From positions 124,001 through 188,000 of the forward strand of contig KE561265.1 in assembly GCA_000442015.1 (NCBI GenBank): a DNA stretch of 64,000 nt. Reading direction: 5' to 3'. The position numbers and the translations under genes were made by a program. Shown one piece after another: positions 44,370 to 55,540 of this stretch (positions are counted from its first letter, which is position 1; every line of letters begins with the position of its first letter). Source of the DNA: Rozella allomycis CSF55 (lineage: Eukaryota; Rozellomycota). The notes beneath the pieces were generated by a model. The model was not told the DNA's origin and did not search any database. It saw only the letters and a program-made list of their open reading frames with translations.

Positions 44370-44568
44370 TAGAATTAGGAATTTCTGGGAAAAATGTTAT
44401 CCAAATTCTTTTTGAAAAAGATTCGCAATCGAAAAACCTATGGAACACTGTTTCTTCTTTAACTTGACATTTTGAAGACATTGCAGAAACATCACTAAAC
44501 CTTGTGAATCTTTTATTAGTTAAATATACTCCATGATAAATTTTCCATAATAACTGAGTAATATACAC
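44362..44568 (-). mobile_element. Dead non-LTR retrotransposon (LINE) fragment: zf-RVT C-terminal region
   Basis: The minus-strand reading LLWKIYHGVYLTNKRFTRFS, then KCQVKEETVFHRFFDC and SFSKRIW matches the zinc-binding domain that follows reverse transcriptase in many LINEs (W...G..pT..R; C..C..E.T..H.....C......W). The first cysteine of the CxxC pair is missing and a stop follows at about 44362; the sequence EPSWKTNLYYIHKAFKKFVR continues in another frame within arm 2 of the inverted repeat. No RT core or endonuclease remains. Confidence 0.65.
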
Positions 44569-44733
44569 TAATAAAGATCACCTGCCACCTGGCAACTTAT
44601 CTTCATTGCAGCCGAGAATTTTGATCGATCAATCATTAATCAGTTAAGGAAGCTTAAATTTCATGTGACAGAAACATTTATTTATATTTATAAGATATAG
44701 CTTTACAACTAAAATATTTTTGAAAGTTAACCA

Positions 44734-45212
44734 CTAATTATCAGGATTAAATGAGAATGAAGTGTCCCAGTACCCTGGGGGCGTTGAAGTCGTGAGTTTG
44801 AGATTGTGGTTTTTCTTTCTTTTTCTCTGAAATTGGCCTTCTATATGAATATTTTCAAGAAACTAGAGTCTATTGAGAAGAAAGCTATTACTTTGTCGCA
44901 ACAATGACAACTCTTTTTATGGGGTATGGGCTCGGACTCAAGTTCTGGTATATCGTCAACAGGAATCGCATTAAGTATGGGTGATGATGATTTTTCTGAA
45001 ATAATAGCCGGTGAATGGCTTTTAATATCGTTTATAAAATCAGGGGCATCATGAATTTCACTTTCGCTTATTTCAAAGGATTTCGGGTTTTTCGAGTGTA
45101 AAAATAACAGCCGAATATAAATTTCTCGAAGTTTATCGTTTGGCGAAGCATTTTCATGATTTAGCTTTAATAACTCATAGATCGAATCTACAAGTAGCTT
45201 GCTGTTTGTCAT
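44734..45212 (-). CDS. Candidate CtIP/Ctp1/Sae2-type DNA endonuclease activator, about 149 aa
   Basis: Two exons joined by a 29-nt intron. The N-terminus is helical (KLLVDSIYELLKLNHENASP), the middle acidic and Ser-rich with SP sites. The end reads CHCCDKFLENIHI, a basic stretch (QRKRKKNHNLKL) and TTSTPPGYWDTSFSFNPDN. A CxxC pair, a basic block and TPPGYWD..F match the C-terminal domain of Ctp1/CtIP/Sae2, which stimulates MRE11 at DNA ends. The RHR motif is not clean and the protein is short, so the name is provisional. Confidence 0.5.
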
Positions 45213-45259
45213 GATAGTTTTCGAAATTTACAACTTACAATCCTGTAAAAAGTCAAATT

Positions 45260-46774
45260 TTATTTCTGCTTGCCTGACTTTTTTTCTTGTATTAACATTT
45301 CAGAAAATTCCCTGATCTTAGATGCCATGACGTGGTTTAATCTATCGTTTTGCTTTATTTTGTTCGAAAGCTGTTCTACATTTGCAGTTAACTCTACGTT
45401 TGTAGTTACAACGCTCTTGGTTAATTCCATGACCTCTTTTGACAAACTATCCAAATCATTTGGCATCGAGAAATTGATTGTGTCGCCTTTTTTGAAAGAG
45501 TCTTCTTTTCTACACTGGGACAAAATGGACTTCAACTGCTTCAACTGTTGTTCCAGCGACCTCTTGGATGATTTTTCTTTATCTAAGGCTTTTTTCAAAG
45601 CATCCTCGTACTTAGCTTTCTCTTTAATCACAGAATTCTCAATTTCCTTTTCATATTTTTTCACTGTTTCATATTTGAATTGTTCAATTTCTTGATTTAA
45701 AAGGTCAAGCTGGGCCTGATGATGGTTTTTTGTGGACTCGATTTCATCTTTCAAGGATCTTATTGTATTGTCCCGGTTCTAAATTGTTTATCGAAATTAG
45801 GATACCTCTATTTCATTTTTAATATTACCGTTGTTAATTTGGATCGCCTCTTCATATTCTTTGACTTTTCTTCTCAAATCGTCAAGTTCTGCATATAGCA
45901 AAAGTAATTCATCTTCGTCAGGTAACTTTATTCCTATATTTTTGTTAAACAAAGTGGCAATAAATCCTAAATTCAATCGACTATGACCAGACACTATATC
46001 TGCTGGAGTTACGAAGTATCTACAGTTCAATTTCTCAGCCTCTTTAAGCACTATTTCTGCTCTTTTTATGTGATCTGATTCTTTGAGAACCTGGAAGATG
46101 TTTTCTCTGTTTACTATTTTCGGGGCAATCTGCGATAATAAGATTCCATATGCCTCGCCATCAGATAAATCTTTGCTAAAATTTACAATGGATTTATTGG
46201 ATCCTGCCTTTTTCAAATGATAGTTAAACCATCGAAGCAATATCTGTTCCGATTTCAAGGACAAAAGGGTTTGAAGAGTTTCACCTTTTTGGATTAATCT
46301 TATTAATTCAGGATGAGATACCAGATTAACTTCAGCCAGAAGATTTGCTCGTATTATTTGCCATAAGAGCCCCAGAACAAGATCGCTATTCATGTCTAAC
46401 AAATCATTTGCCCCCAAATTTACAACAATCAGCTTTGCTTTTTTTGCTGCTTCAACTACAACATTTAAATTTTCTGTAACTTCAAATATGACTTTTGTTT
46501 TTGGCTGATTCAATTGCTCTAAATTGACTTTGTATGAAAGTCTTTCAAAAGCCACAGTATGAGGAAAGATATATTCTAATACATGAGCTAAAACTATTCC
46601 ATCTCTCAATTTTGTTAATAGAGTTTCTGGTTTTAATGGTAAATACGACCCTATTTTTGCAAACTCAGGAGAACCTTGTAGAATAGAATTCAAATGGTCA
46701 CAGTATGCAGAACATTCGTTGATAAACTCCTGGTCCTTCTCATACACATTTAATCCGGCTAAATTTGAAGACAT
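45260..46774 (-). CDS. Plastin/fimbrin-like protein with two CH domains and a C-terminal coiled coil (495 aa)
   Basis: Actin-binding tandem calponin-homology module. CH1: LLTKLRDGIVLAHVLEYIFP and VVNLGANDLLDMNSDLVLGL followed by LWQIIR. CH2: EQILLRWFNYHLKKAG and FSKDLSDGEAYGILLSQIAP, ending VTPADIVSGHSRLNLGFIAT. These match the first actin-binding domain of plastin/fimbrin (GAEDL...LVLGL.WQII). EF-hands and the second actin-binding domain are missing; instead about 190 residues of coiled coil follow one 27-nt intron (ELDDLRRKVKEYEEAI onward). The open frame begins with a TTG; the first ATG is at 46774, 18 bp from the divergent IFT70 start. Confidence 0.82.
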
Positions 46775-46792
46775 TTTGAACGTAAACAAACA
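46775..46792. promoter_or_regulatory. 18-bp divergent intergenic spacer (plastin-like / IFT70)
   Basis: Only 18 bp separate the two start codons. As with TOE1/ALKBH1 and CDIPT/Mak5, a shared bidirectional promoter embedded in coding sequence is the simplest reading. Confidence 0.5.
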
Positions 46793-48976
46793 ATGACCAA
46801 TTTAGATAACTACAAAGTGACAGACTTAAGGCAGATTCCAGTACATAAAATTACTTCAACTATATATACATTAATCAGCGATAACAAGTATAATGATGTT
46901 ATCGATTTGTTGGCACCGGAGTCTACTACCTATTCAAATTCTCGCGCACTTTATTCTTTGCTTGCTTTTTGTTATTATCAAACAGAAGACTTTAATTCTG
47001 CTGCAGGTTGGTAATCTAAATCTATTTGATTTATAGTTATGAAACACTTATAAACTATTATCCCGACTACGAAGAATACAAATTGTACTTCGCCCAATGT
47101 CTGTACAAAATTGGTAAAATAGGATAATTTTGATGAAAGGCGACTATGAAGGCACTAGAAGAATAGTATCTTCGATTGTACAAGAGGACTTATTGACTGA
47201 TTCTCTAAAATTACTTGCTGCAGCACACTTCGAGGCCGATGACATATCTTCTTGCAAGAAAACAATGGAGAAATTACCAACTGGAGACATAGATTCATTA
47301 ATTAATAATGCATGCATTGCTCAAAAAGTATAATATTACATACAGCTAAACAAGGGTGGAGATTATGAAAATGCTATTAGGCAATATTTAGACATCATTA
47401 AAATATATGATAATGAGCATCATACAGACTTACTGTACAATCTAGCTCTATGCTATTACGAAATAAGGCAATATGACTTGGCATTAAAGTATATTACCGT
47501 CATCATTGAAATAACTGTCAAAAATCATCCCGAATATCTAATAGGCGTTCATATTGACACAAACAATCAAGAAGACTTAAGATATATCGAAAACAGTGAA
47601 TCGCTACATGAGAGTAGAATTATAGAAGCGTGCAATTTAAAGGCATCTATTGAATTCAAGTTAAAAAAATGTAAAGAGTTTAAAATTAAAAATAAATAGT
47701 CAAGGCCGCTAAAGATTCCCTTAATGACTTTCCTCCCAGGCTAGATATGGATATAGATCCGATCACTCTTCATAACCAAGCAATAATAAATTGCGACGAG
47801 AATCCCGAATCTTCGTTTGATAAATTACATTTCCTTTTATATCAAGATCCATCTCCGCTGACAACATTTGCAAATTTGCTTTTGCTTTACATAAAGTATC
47901 AATACGAAAATCTAGCTGCTGATGTACTTTCGGAAAATAGTCATTTGGAAAGTTTGATACCGCAAGTAGGATATTTCTTTGCTGATGAATAGCACATTCG
48001 TGAATATATAGACGCCAGGATACTTCAAGTGGTGTCTCCTCAAGATGCAGCAAAAAAGCTTGACACTTTGGTAAGTCAATCTTCGGAGATTCTTCGAAAA
48101 ATTTTACAGAAATTGCAAAATATGAGTCAGGATGCTCCAGCAGAAGAGCAAGCGAAGGTTTTGTACAGTTACGACGATCAACTAGCAAGGTTTGTTCCTT
48201 ATCTTATGGCTTTTGCTTATATCTCATGGCAAAATGGAAAATACCAGACAGTAGAAAAGATTTTCAAAACATCTGTGGAGTATTGCAACGGAATGGATTC
48301 GTGGAAAGCAAATGTGGGTCATACCTTGTACATGCAAGAAAAATATGCCGACGCTATTGGATTTTACGAGCCTATATTTATGGCCCACAAGGATAATGTA
48401 ATTTTATTTCTTATCAATGAAAGATTTTGGAAATAACACCCATAATTCTAGCTAACTTGTGCGTTTCTTACATAATGACGTCATTAAACGAAAGAGCCGA
48501 AGAAATCATGAAGATAATTGAAAAAGAGGAGGAAAAAATCACGTCACAATCTCCTGACAAGAGGATATATCACCTTTGTATTGTGAACTTAGTTATCGGT
48601 ACTCTATACTGCACAAAAGGGAATTTTGAATTTGGAATAACAAGAATAATAAAGGCCATGGAACCCTATAATAGAAAGGTAATGGAAAGTGTAATTCGAC
48701 ATGTAGCTGGGGACTGAGACTTGGATGTATGCAAAGCGTTGCATTATGTCCCTGTTGTTAACTCTATCAAAACAAATGATGATAATAAAAGAAAGCACTT
48801 GGCATGAAATAATAGATTTTTTGGAAGCCGCCGAATTATACGGTAAAAATATAGTTACTGTAGTCGACCCATTAATGCAAAACGAAACATGGGATGAAGA
48901 AAAGGAAGAGACTAGATTTATCAGCCAGGAAAGTAGAATAATTAAAAAAATGTACTTGGAAATTATGGCGGTATAA
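46793..48976 (+). CDS. IFT70: Intraflagellar transport protein IFT70 (TTC30/DYF-1)
   Basis: TPR superhelix of the IFT-B complex that wraps around IFT52/IFT88; needed for flagellum assembly and tubulin polyglutamylation. About 664 aa (typical for the family), seven introns (26-29 nt). TPR-like pairs run throughout: YETLINYYPDYEEYKLYFAQ, LLYNLALCYYEIRQYDLALK, NLLLLYIKYQYENLAADVLS, WKANVGHTLYMQEKYADAIG and IGTLYCTKGNFEFGITRIIK. The C-terminal WDEEKEETRFISQESRIIKK is also family-typical. With CFAP263 it is direct evidence for a motile flagellum. Confidence 0.92.
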
Positions 48977-48982
48977 ATAAAT

Positions 48983-49445
48983 TTACTTTTTCATTACAAC
49001 ACACAAATAGTTGGTTGTTGCCAACAAATCTATAGGCTGCATGTGTCTTTTCATTGACATAAATGTAGGATTCATATCTATTATTACACAATCAAAGGGA
49101 AATTTGATGGAATGCACTTGATTCTCGTCAATCGTAATAGTTGCTAGAGTGTCATCCTTCTTCACTTTGAACCGTTTCAAGGAGTCGTTTTCAGTGTAAG
49201 AAAACTTTTCTTGAAATTCAGAGTTATAAGAGACAGTTTCCACTCTATTAAAATCTGCATAAATCAAGATACACCTTTTGTAACTTTGTTTTTTTGAGTT
49301 ACTCGTTCTTAACCTGCCAGCACTTTAATCTGTAGTGTGGAAAATCAAAATCTTCAGTAAAATAAGTTTGTTCTTTAATTTTTTCGTTCCATGATTCTAT
49401 TTGTTCAAGAGTCGGATTTTCTGAAGGAGTTTTTAACTCGAACAT
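48983..49445 (-). CDS. ABITRAM/Simiate-like protein, about 144 aa
   Basis: Two exons joined by a 28-nt intron starting gtaact. Begins MFELKTPSENPTLEQIESWN; the core reads CILIYADFNRV, then LKRFKVKKDDTLATITIDEN and NYLCVVMKK at the C-terminus. The order (ICV-type strand, KFKRG.., short-lipoyl-like fold with a hydrophobic end AVVLPK) resembles animal ABITRAM (FAM206A), a glycine-cleavage-H-like protein reported to bind actin. Identity is low, so this is a tentative family call. Convergent with IFT70, 6 bp apart. Confidence 0.5.
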
Positions 49446-49519
49446 AAAGGAGAAAATTTTGCAAATATTCCAATTAAATAAAAAAATAGATGTACCTAAT
49501 AAGACAAGTTATTTATTAA

Positions 49520-51659
49520 TTAAGGTTTTGTAGTAGTCAAGTGAAATATGAAGCTTGAAATCATTGCGGCTAAGAAGGCAATTACCAAAATGACTGGACC
49601 AACCCGGTCATCATAGGGACCTGGATGTCTAGTTCTTATTCTATGTGCTCTCCATTGATAAAGAAACAATGCGTAAAGAGCAAACAAGACAGCTACTGAA
49701 ATAAATAAATAGGCGGAGAATGTTGCTGTTGGATTATTGGGAAGCGACAAAAAGACAGAAGCTGTCCCACCCAAAAAGATGGAAAATTGAACCCAGGAAA
49801 GGAATGTTCTTTCATTTGCGAAAAACACTTTGGGTTCGACACGTACAGGAACGGCAATCTTCTTTCCATTCTTCTGATCGTTTACAGGCTTTCTCTTTGT
49901 GGTAAAGATAGAGAAAATTGACGAGGCTTGATGCTTCCTTGAAAGACCCAAGAGTGGTTTTTCTTCATCGGATTCGTCTTCAGCATCTTCCTTTGGCATT
50001 TCAATAGTGACATCCTTGTGATTTTTAGATAGTCGTTTAGTGACAGATATGTCTCTATTGATTGCTTCTTCAATTGGTCTTCTTTTTTCTTTCTCTATTT
50101 CCCGGGCGGTTTCATCAACCATTTGAGCCGGCTGCTTTCTAATGTCAACGTCCATTTGAGGAAGCCAAAATGGAAATAAAGTAACTTTGTGCTCAAGCAA
50201 TGTACTGCAACCATGAATAAATTTAGAAAACTTTGGGACCTCCTCGACCTTGAAGAAATTGGAAAATGAAATTTACTAAATGACCCTGGACTAAATCCTG
50301 AACCCATTTCGGTGGTTCTTGACCCATTTGAGTTTGTAGTTTAACTTCCAGTATTGCATATGGAAACCTAACTATTTCATCAGATGGAAGATTATTGAAT
50401 GGATATTCACAAAGCACATCCGGCCTTCTCCAATTTCCTTGGTTTCTTGGAGGGTCCTCACGTATCATTGAAAGTTCAGTATCAAGTGAAATTCTTACCC
50501 TTGCGTCTCCCGGCAGTTGAAATGCAGTACGATTGTAGAATGTTCTTACAGCTGGCTTTAACTTTTTCTCAAGAACGACGTTTTGAATCTCTCTTGATAG
50601 AGTCATCATTGCTTCCAACTCTTCGTCACTTTTAGATTTTTTGTCTCTCATTTTTTCAACACTTTTGTCTAATGTGTAAGCGCCGCTCAAAAAATCATTG
50701 ACATGTTTTTCTTTTAACACAAACCTCGACTTGACGCTTGTTTCACCCGTCCAATCTTCTCTATGAGTTTTTCTTTCTACAAACACTTCTTGTGGTTCAT
50801 CGCTTCCATACCAGCGTAATCTTAAAGCGATTGCACCTTCAGTCTTTTCCAAACGTCCAGTGTAAAGTTCCATGTCATCGTTATCATAATAAACGGATGA
50901 AATTGCTGGATCTGGAGTGGTTTTCTTCTTGTCAAACACAAGGATTGGTAGATGCTTCATAATATAGAATTTTAGTTCCGTCACATTGTCAGGATGAACC
51001 CAATACTTTGTTGTCTCATTTTACCTCTTACATTAAATTACCTTTCTTACAAAGTTTTGAGCAGATCCTGCAGCATCATTCGATACATCCTCTCTTTGCC
51101 CACCTATAAAATCAACAACAAAGAAGTACCATTCCTAATCACATCGTAGAGTTTAGATAATCTTAAGATCAGATTGTCTAAATTCTCTAAATACAAAGGC
51201 CTTGAATTTAATCTAACCATAAACATTGGTTTAAGCATGTAAGCTGTATATTTGTCATGTTTTTTCAATATCTTTATAAAACCAGTGTAGTTCAGTCTTG
51301 TAAAGTTTGCCAATTCCATCAATTCTAACGTTATCCTCTCAATTTCTTTCTGAAGCTCATTAATGACATCATTATCACCTAAATGTGCGTGTACACGTTT
51401 CTCCACGTCTTGAACATGCCTTGTCAATTCTCCTCCTTTGACATCACGAAAGTCAAAGACCTAATGTCAAACTATACAAAGAATTTACTTTTTCCAACTC
51501 TTTCTCCAGTGCCTGAACAAAGGCAGCTTCGTCACCATCACTAAAATATGCACTCTTAGCAGTTCTTTCTTTCAAAATCGACTTTAGATAGTCATAGTCC
51601 ATATAATGAAAACGCCATTCGGGATATCTTTTGCTTTTAATCTGCTCTCCAAACTTCAT
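49520..51659 (-). CDS. VTC4: Vacuolar transporter chaperone: SPX-VTC-DUF202 polyphosphate polymerase
   Basis: Makes polyphosphate from ATP and moves it into the vacuole. About 676 aa, four introns (26-28 nt). SPX domain ([39 protein letters not shown]) senses inositol pyrophosphates. The VTC tunnel domain follows ([76 protein letters not shown]), with the basic substrate-binding residues present as in catalytic VTC4. Then an acidic linker and a DUF202 three-helix membrane domain ([20 protein letters not shown]). The conserved basic and acidic tunnel residues favour a catalytic VTC4 over the accessory VTC2/3. Confidence 0.93.
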
Positions 51660-52099
51660 TATACGACCCCGGTTAATTAACCAGCCAATTAAAACCGAAA
51701 TTGTTATAGATCAATAAAGCCTTCTTAATTATCTTTAAGTACAATTTCTCATTCGACTCTTTGTATACTTCTGCTGATGACTTAGTATCTATATTCTTTG
51801 GCTATTCGTCTAAACTTTGAATATTGTTTTATTCCCTTTATTGCACCGAGACTCACAAGTAAAAACACATTTAACCCTGCTTCTACATTTTGGATTCTCA
51901 ATATAATGATTGTGAATTCTAAGCCCAGAACAAAAATGTGAACTATTGATTTGAAAGTTTTTTAAACCAGAAAGTTTGAAACCATCTTTATTACAATGTT
52001 TTAAGATTAATTACAATAATCATATCTCATTATATACAGATGATCTAAAATTTTTCATTAGTATATTTAATTCACCAATTACTGAGCCACGTCTTTATA
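51660..52099. other. 440-bp intergenic region with a short open minus-strand scrap
   Basis: Mostly AT-rich. On the minus strand 51998-51810 is open for 63 codons and Cys/His-rich (HCNKDGFKLSGLKNFQ, then FCSGLRIHNHYIENPKCRSR and CVFTCESRCNKGNK). It has no start codon or partner exon that I can support. It may be a worn zinc-finger piece of a mobile element, or chance. Nothing else is recognised. Confidence 0.35.
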
Positions 52100-53653
52100 A
52101 TGAGTCGATTTGTTAGAGCTTCAAAGTTTCGTCATGTATTTGGAACGGCAAATAAAAGAGAAGCATGCTATGATGATGTAAGAGTATCCCGAACAGCAAT
52201 AGACTCTAACATTGTCAAAGTGAACACTCGTTTCATGTCTGTAAACTGGGAGATAGCAGGAGGTAAATCACATTTCCTTTTATAAAAGGCGGCGCATTTT
52301 GTGTTTGGCCTTTAGAAAAGCCAGGTCGCCTTCCCGTTGATGTACCACTCTACGTTGGTCACACCAATACAGTACTAGATACCGACTTTAATCCTTTCAA
52401 TGAATATGTAATAGCTTCATGTTCGGAAGACTGCACTGTTATGGTTTGGAATATTCCTGAAGGTTGAAAACATGATTGCAACTAATTTAGGTGGACTTAC
52501 TGAGAATTGCTCAACACCTGCCTTAACACTTTCAGGTCATGGCCGAAAGGTGAATAATGTATTGTTTCATCCGACTGCAGAAAATGTGTTAGCATCGTCT
52601 TCTTTTGACCTTACAGGTAATTGAAGATCTTTATTGAAAGTAGTTAAATTATGGGATATCGAAAAAGGGCAGCAAAAGGTGGAGTTGGTGGGGCATTTAG
52701 AATTTGTTCAGAGCATGTCTTGGAACTGGACGGGAAGTTTGCTCGCAACCACGTCAAAGGATAAGAAGCTCAGGATCTTTGATGTTAGATCTGCCAAGAT
52801 GGTCCAAGAAGTGGAAGCCCACCCAGGTGTTAAAGGTTCAAGATGTGTCTGGTTAGGAGACAGTGATAGAATTGCCACCACCGGCTTTTCAAAGACTTCA
52901 GATAGGCAATTGGCAATTTGGGACTATAACAATTTGACAAATCCTTTGAAGCTTGAAAATCTTGACACCTCTTCCGGAGTAATAATGCCATTTTATGACA
53001 ATGATACAAATTTACTATTTTTGGCGGGGAAAGTAATTGCTCCCATATGAATTTACAAGGGCGATGGCAATATAAGATATTTTGAAGTTGTTAATGATGA
53101 TCCATTTATTTACTACGTAAGCGAATATAAAAGCTCAGAGCCTCAAAGAGGCCTCGGCTTTCTGCCGAAAAGAGGCGTTAATGTCAACGAGATCGAAGTT
53201 TGCAGGGCGTTCAAAGTGAACACCAATATGATTGAACCTATTTCCTTTAAAGTTCCTAGAAAAGTAACTTTTTTGGTTTACTTTGATATAGTCTGATTCT
53301 TTTCAAGCAGATCTTTTTCCAGACACAATTGGTGACAAAGCTCCTCTCACAGCTGACGAATTTTTTGATGGGAAAGATGCCAAACCTATTCTCATTTCAT
53401 TAGAGAAAGGGTAAATTTATGTTGTGGCTTTTATAGATTTGTTCCCTCTGAAAAGAAAGAGTTCGTTTCTCAAACTGTCACAAAGTCTCCGTCAATCGAG
53501 TTGGAAGCCATGAAGATTATGTCGGACAAAGAAGTCAGAGAAGCGTTCCATCAGCAACGCAAGGAGATTGAGGAACTCAAAAATCAAATAGCACAAAAAG
53601 ACGTGACAATTCGTCAACTTGAAATTCAACTTGAGGCAGCAAAAAACAAATAA
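52100..53653 (+). CDS. CRN1: Coronin
   Basis: WD40 actin-binding protein that coordinates Arp2/3 and cofilin. About 463 aa, six introns (26-28 nt). N-terminal signature [20 protein letters not shown], seven-bladed propeller ([73 protein letters not shown]), the C-terminal extension [20 protein letters not shown], and a terminal coiled coil ([20 protein letters not shown]) for trimerisation. Short-form coronin. With myosin II, plastin-like and clathrin genes it indicates a conventional actin and endocytic system. Confidence 0.95.
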
Positions 53654-53920
53654 ATAAATATATTTTTTCAAAGGGGTGTTTTATTTAAGTTTGTGAAAGC
53701 CAAAATACGTCTACGGTTAGAAATGTTCAAGTAAAATGTTAAAATAGCAAAAATGTCAGAAGGAAGGCAACATAGCTGTCCATCACGCGTCAGAACAGGT
53801 CTGAAGTTAATCATCATAAAAAAAGTAAAGGAAAAATGTTCAAATACTTACAGTTGTTTTTATGACAGGGGTTGTGCGATTGTTTTTCAGTTTTTATAGT
53901 GTGAAAAATGAAATTTACGA

Positions 53921-55451
53921 ATGCCAAAACCAAAAATTCTTTTTATTTTAATCGATGGATTGGGTGATGTTGGAATAAAGTCTAAAGATTTTCAAACACC
54001 ACTTCAATTGGCTTCCACATCTCACTTGGACCTTTTGTCAAGTACATCATTTATTGATTTGTAATAGAATATGGGCTAAATGGAATGATAGATCCTGTCG
54101 ATGTAGGTTTGGCCTGCGGATCAGATACAGCCCATTTAAGTCTTTTCGGCTATGATTCAAGACAAGTCTACAGAGGCAGAGGTGCATTTGAGGCTATGGG
54201 GGCTGGGCTAGATTTACAACCCGGAGACATAGCATTCAAAGTATTTCATCTTAATAGAATTTAAAAGAGCAATTTTGCTATTATTGATGATTCGTCCAAT
54301 ATAGTGATTAGCAGGAGAGCCGATAGAAATTTTGAACATTCTGGTCCCGTTTTCTGCAAAGATATTGATAACAAGTACATAATATATTTGTAATAACAAC
54401 TGAATAATTGATTTGAACGGAGAAAAGATACAGATTAATTGCAAATACGCAACTGAACACCGATGCGGTATTCGGATAAGAGGGGAGTTTGCATTGTCTG
54501 ATCAAATCACTGGAACTGATCCATTAAAAGACAAGTAAATTATAAAGATTCGTGTTATAGTCGATTACTGTTGAAGTCTGAACCATTGAGCCATGATGAC
54601 GAGGTTGCAGTCAGAACCAGTCAGGTAGTCGAATCTTTTTGATTTAATAGATCGTTAATAAAGTTTCTGATGAATTAAGAGAATTATTAAAACAACACCC
54701 AGAAAACGAACGAAGAAATCTAAAAGGGATGACGCAAACGAATGTGGTACTCTTGCGAGGTGCAGGTGGTTTACTGGAGGTAATAATAAAATTCTTCTTC
54801 AATCTATCAGATTCCATCCTTTATTTCAAAAACTTCACTAAAGGGTTTCATGATTGCGCCAACTTGCATTATAGCCGGGCTAGGGAAATGCATTGGTCTA
54901 GGTATTACACATCTTCTTTTCTTCTTTAGATGTTATTAATGTGCAAGGTGCAACTGGTGACTATAAAACAAATCTAATTGCCAAGGCAAACGCTGCAATT
55001 CAAATCATTTCTGGTAAGTAACGAAAATAATGGTGATAAGAAAGTTACGATTTTGGTTTCCTACATATTAAAAGTGTCGATGACGCTGGGCATGATAGAA
55101 ACATAGATTTAAAAATTTCATGGATTGAAAAGGTCGACCAAATGATTTCAAGAATAATTGATCAGGCCAAGGCAGTAGAATGTCTTGAGAATGTAATTAG
55201 TGAAATTTTAAGGTTATTAGCTTTGGATTATAGTTACTGGAGATCATTCTACACCTGTTGAATATGGTGATCATAGTTGCGAGCCTGTGCCATTTGTTCT
55301 CTGCAAATTGCGAAATATTTTAAAGGATGACAAAACATTGGCTGATGATGTTCAGCGTTTTAATGAAATATGTTCATCTAAAGGGGCATTAGGCAGATTT
55401 TCCGGTTTTGAAATTATGAATAGCATACTTCCCATCATTATGAATGAATAA
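53921..55451 (+). CDS. apgM: Archaeal-type cofactor-independent phosphoglycerate mutase (ApgM)
   Basis: Interconverts 3- and 2-phosphoglycerate using metal ions (alkaline-phosphatase superfamily, COG3635 group). About 427 aa across ten exons. Metal/active-site blocks: ILFILIDGLGDV, GLACGSDTAHLSLFGYDSRQ (nucleophile Ser in GSDTAH), YRGRGAFEAMGAGLDLQPGD, FAIIDD, YATEHRCGIRIRGEFALSDQ, FLHIKSVDDAGHDRNID, and WIIVTGDHSTPVEYGDHSCE. Eight introns are 26-31 nt AG-type. The intron at 54375-54402 is 28 nt and must end in TG to keep KDIDNKIIDLNGEKIQINCK. It is unrelated to the cofactor-dependent mutase of yeast and animals. Confidence 0.93.
54375..54402 (+). other. Candidate GT-TG intron in PGAM (28 nt)
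   Basis: Starts gtacat and ends caactg; next exon aataattg. Removal keeps the frame and joins DIDNK to IIDLNGEK. The first AG downstream lies inside the coding sequence for LNGEK and would delete it. The 3' context (A-ACTG then AATAA) is shared with the MetRS intron at 18074-18101. Confidence 0.7.
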
Positions 55452-55540
55452 ACTCAATTTTAACTTGCGAACTTTATCCAACATTCATTGAATTTATTTT
55501 GAAGTTCAATTCAGCTTTTAAGCGTTTCTCAAATTTCCTT

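Noticed and set aside
44740-44800. tRNA-like GC-rich patch
   Set aside because: No T-loop GTTCGA box or acceptor pairing; it encodes the STPPGYWD ending of the CtIP-like protein.
53755-53895. 46-codon ORF (MSEGRQHSCPSRV...) upstream of PGAM
   Set aside because: Short, low complexity, no family resemblance and no regulatory context; likely chance.
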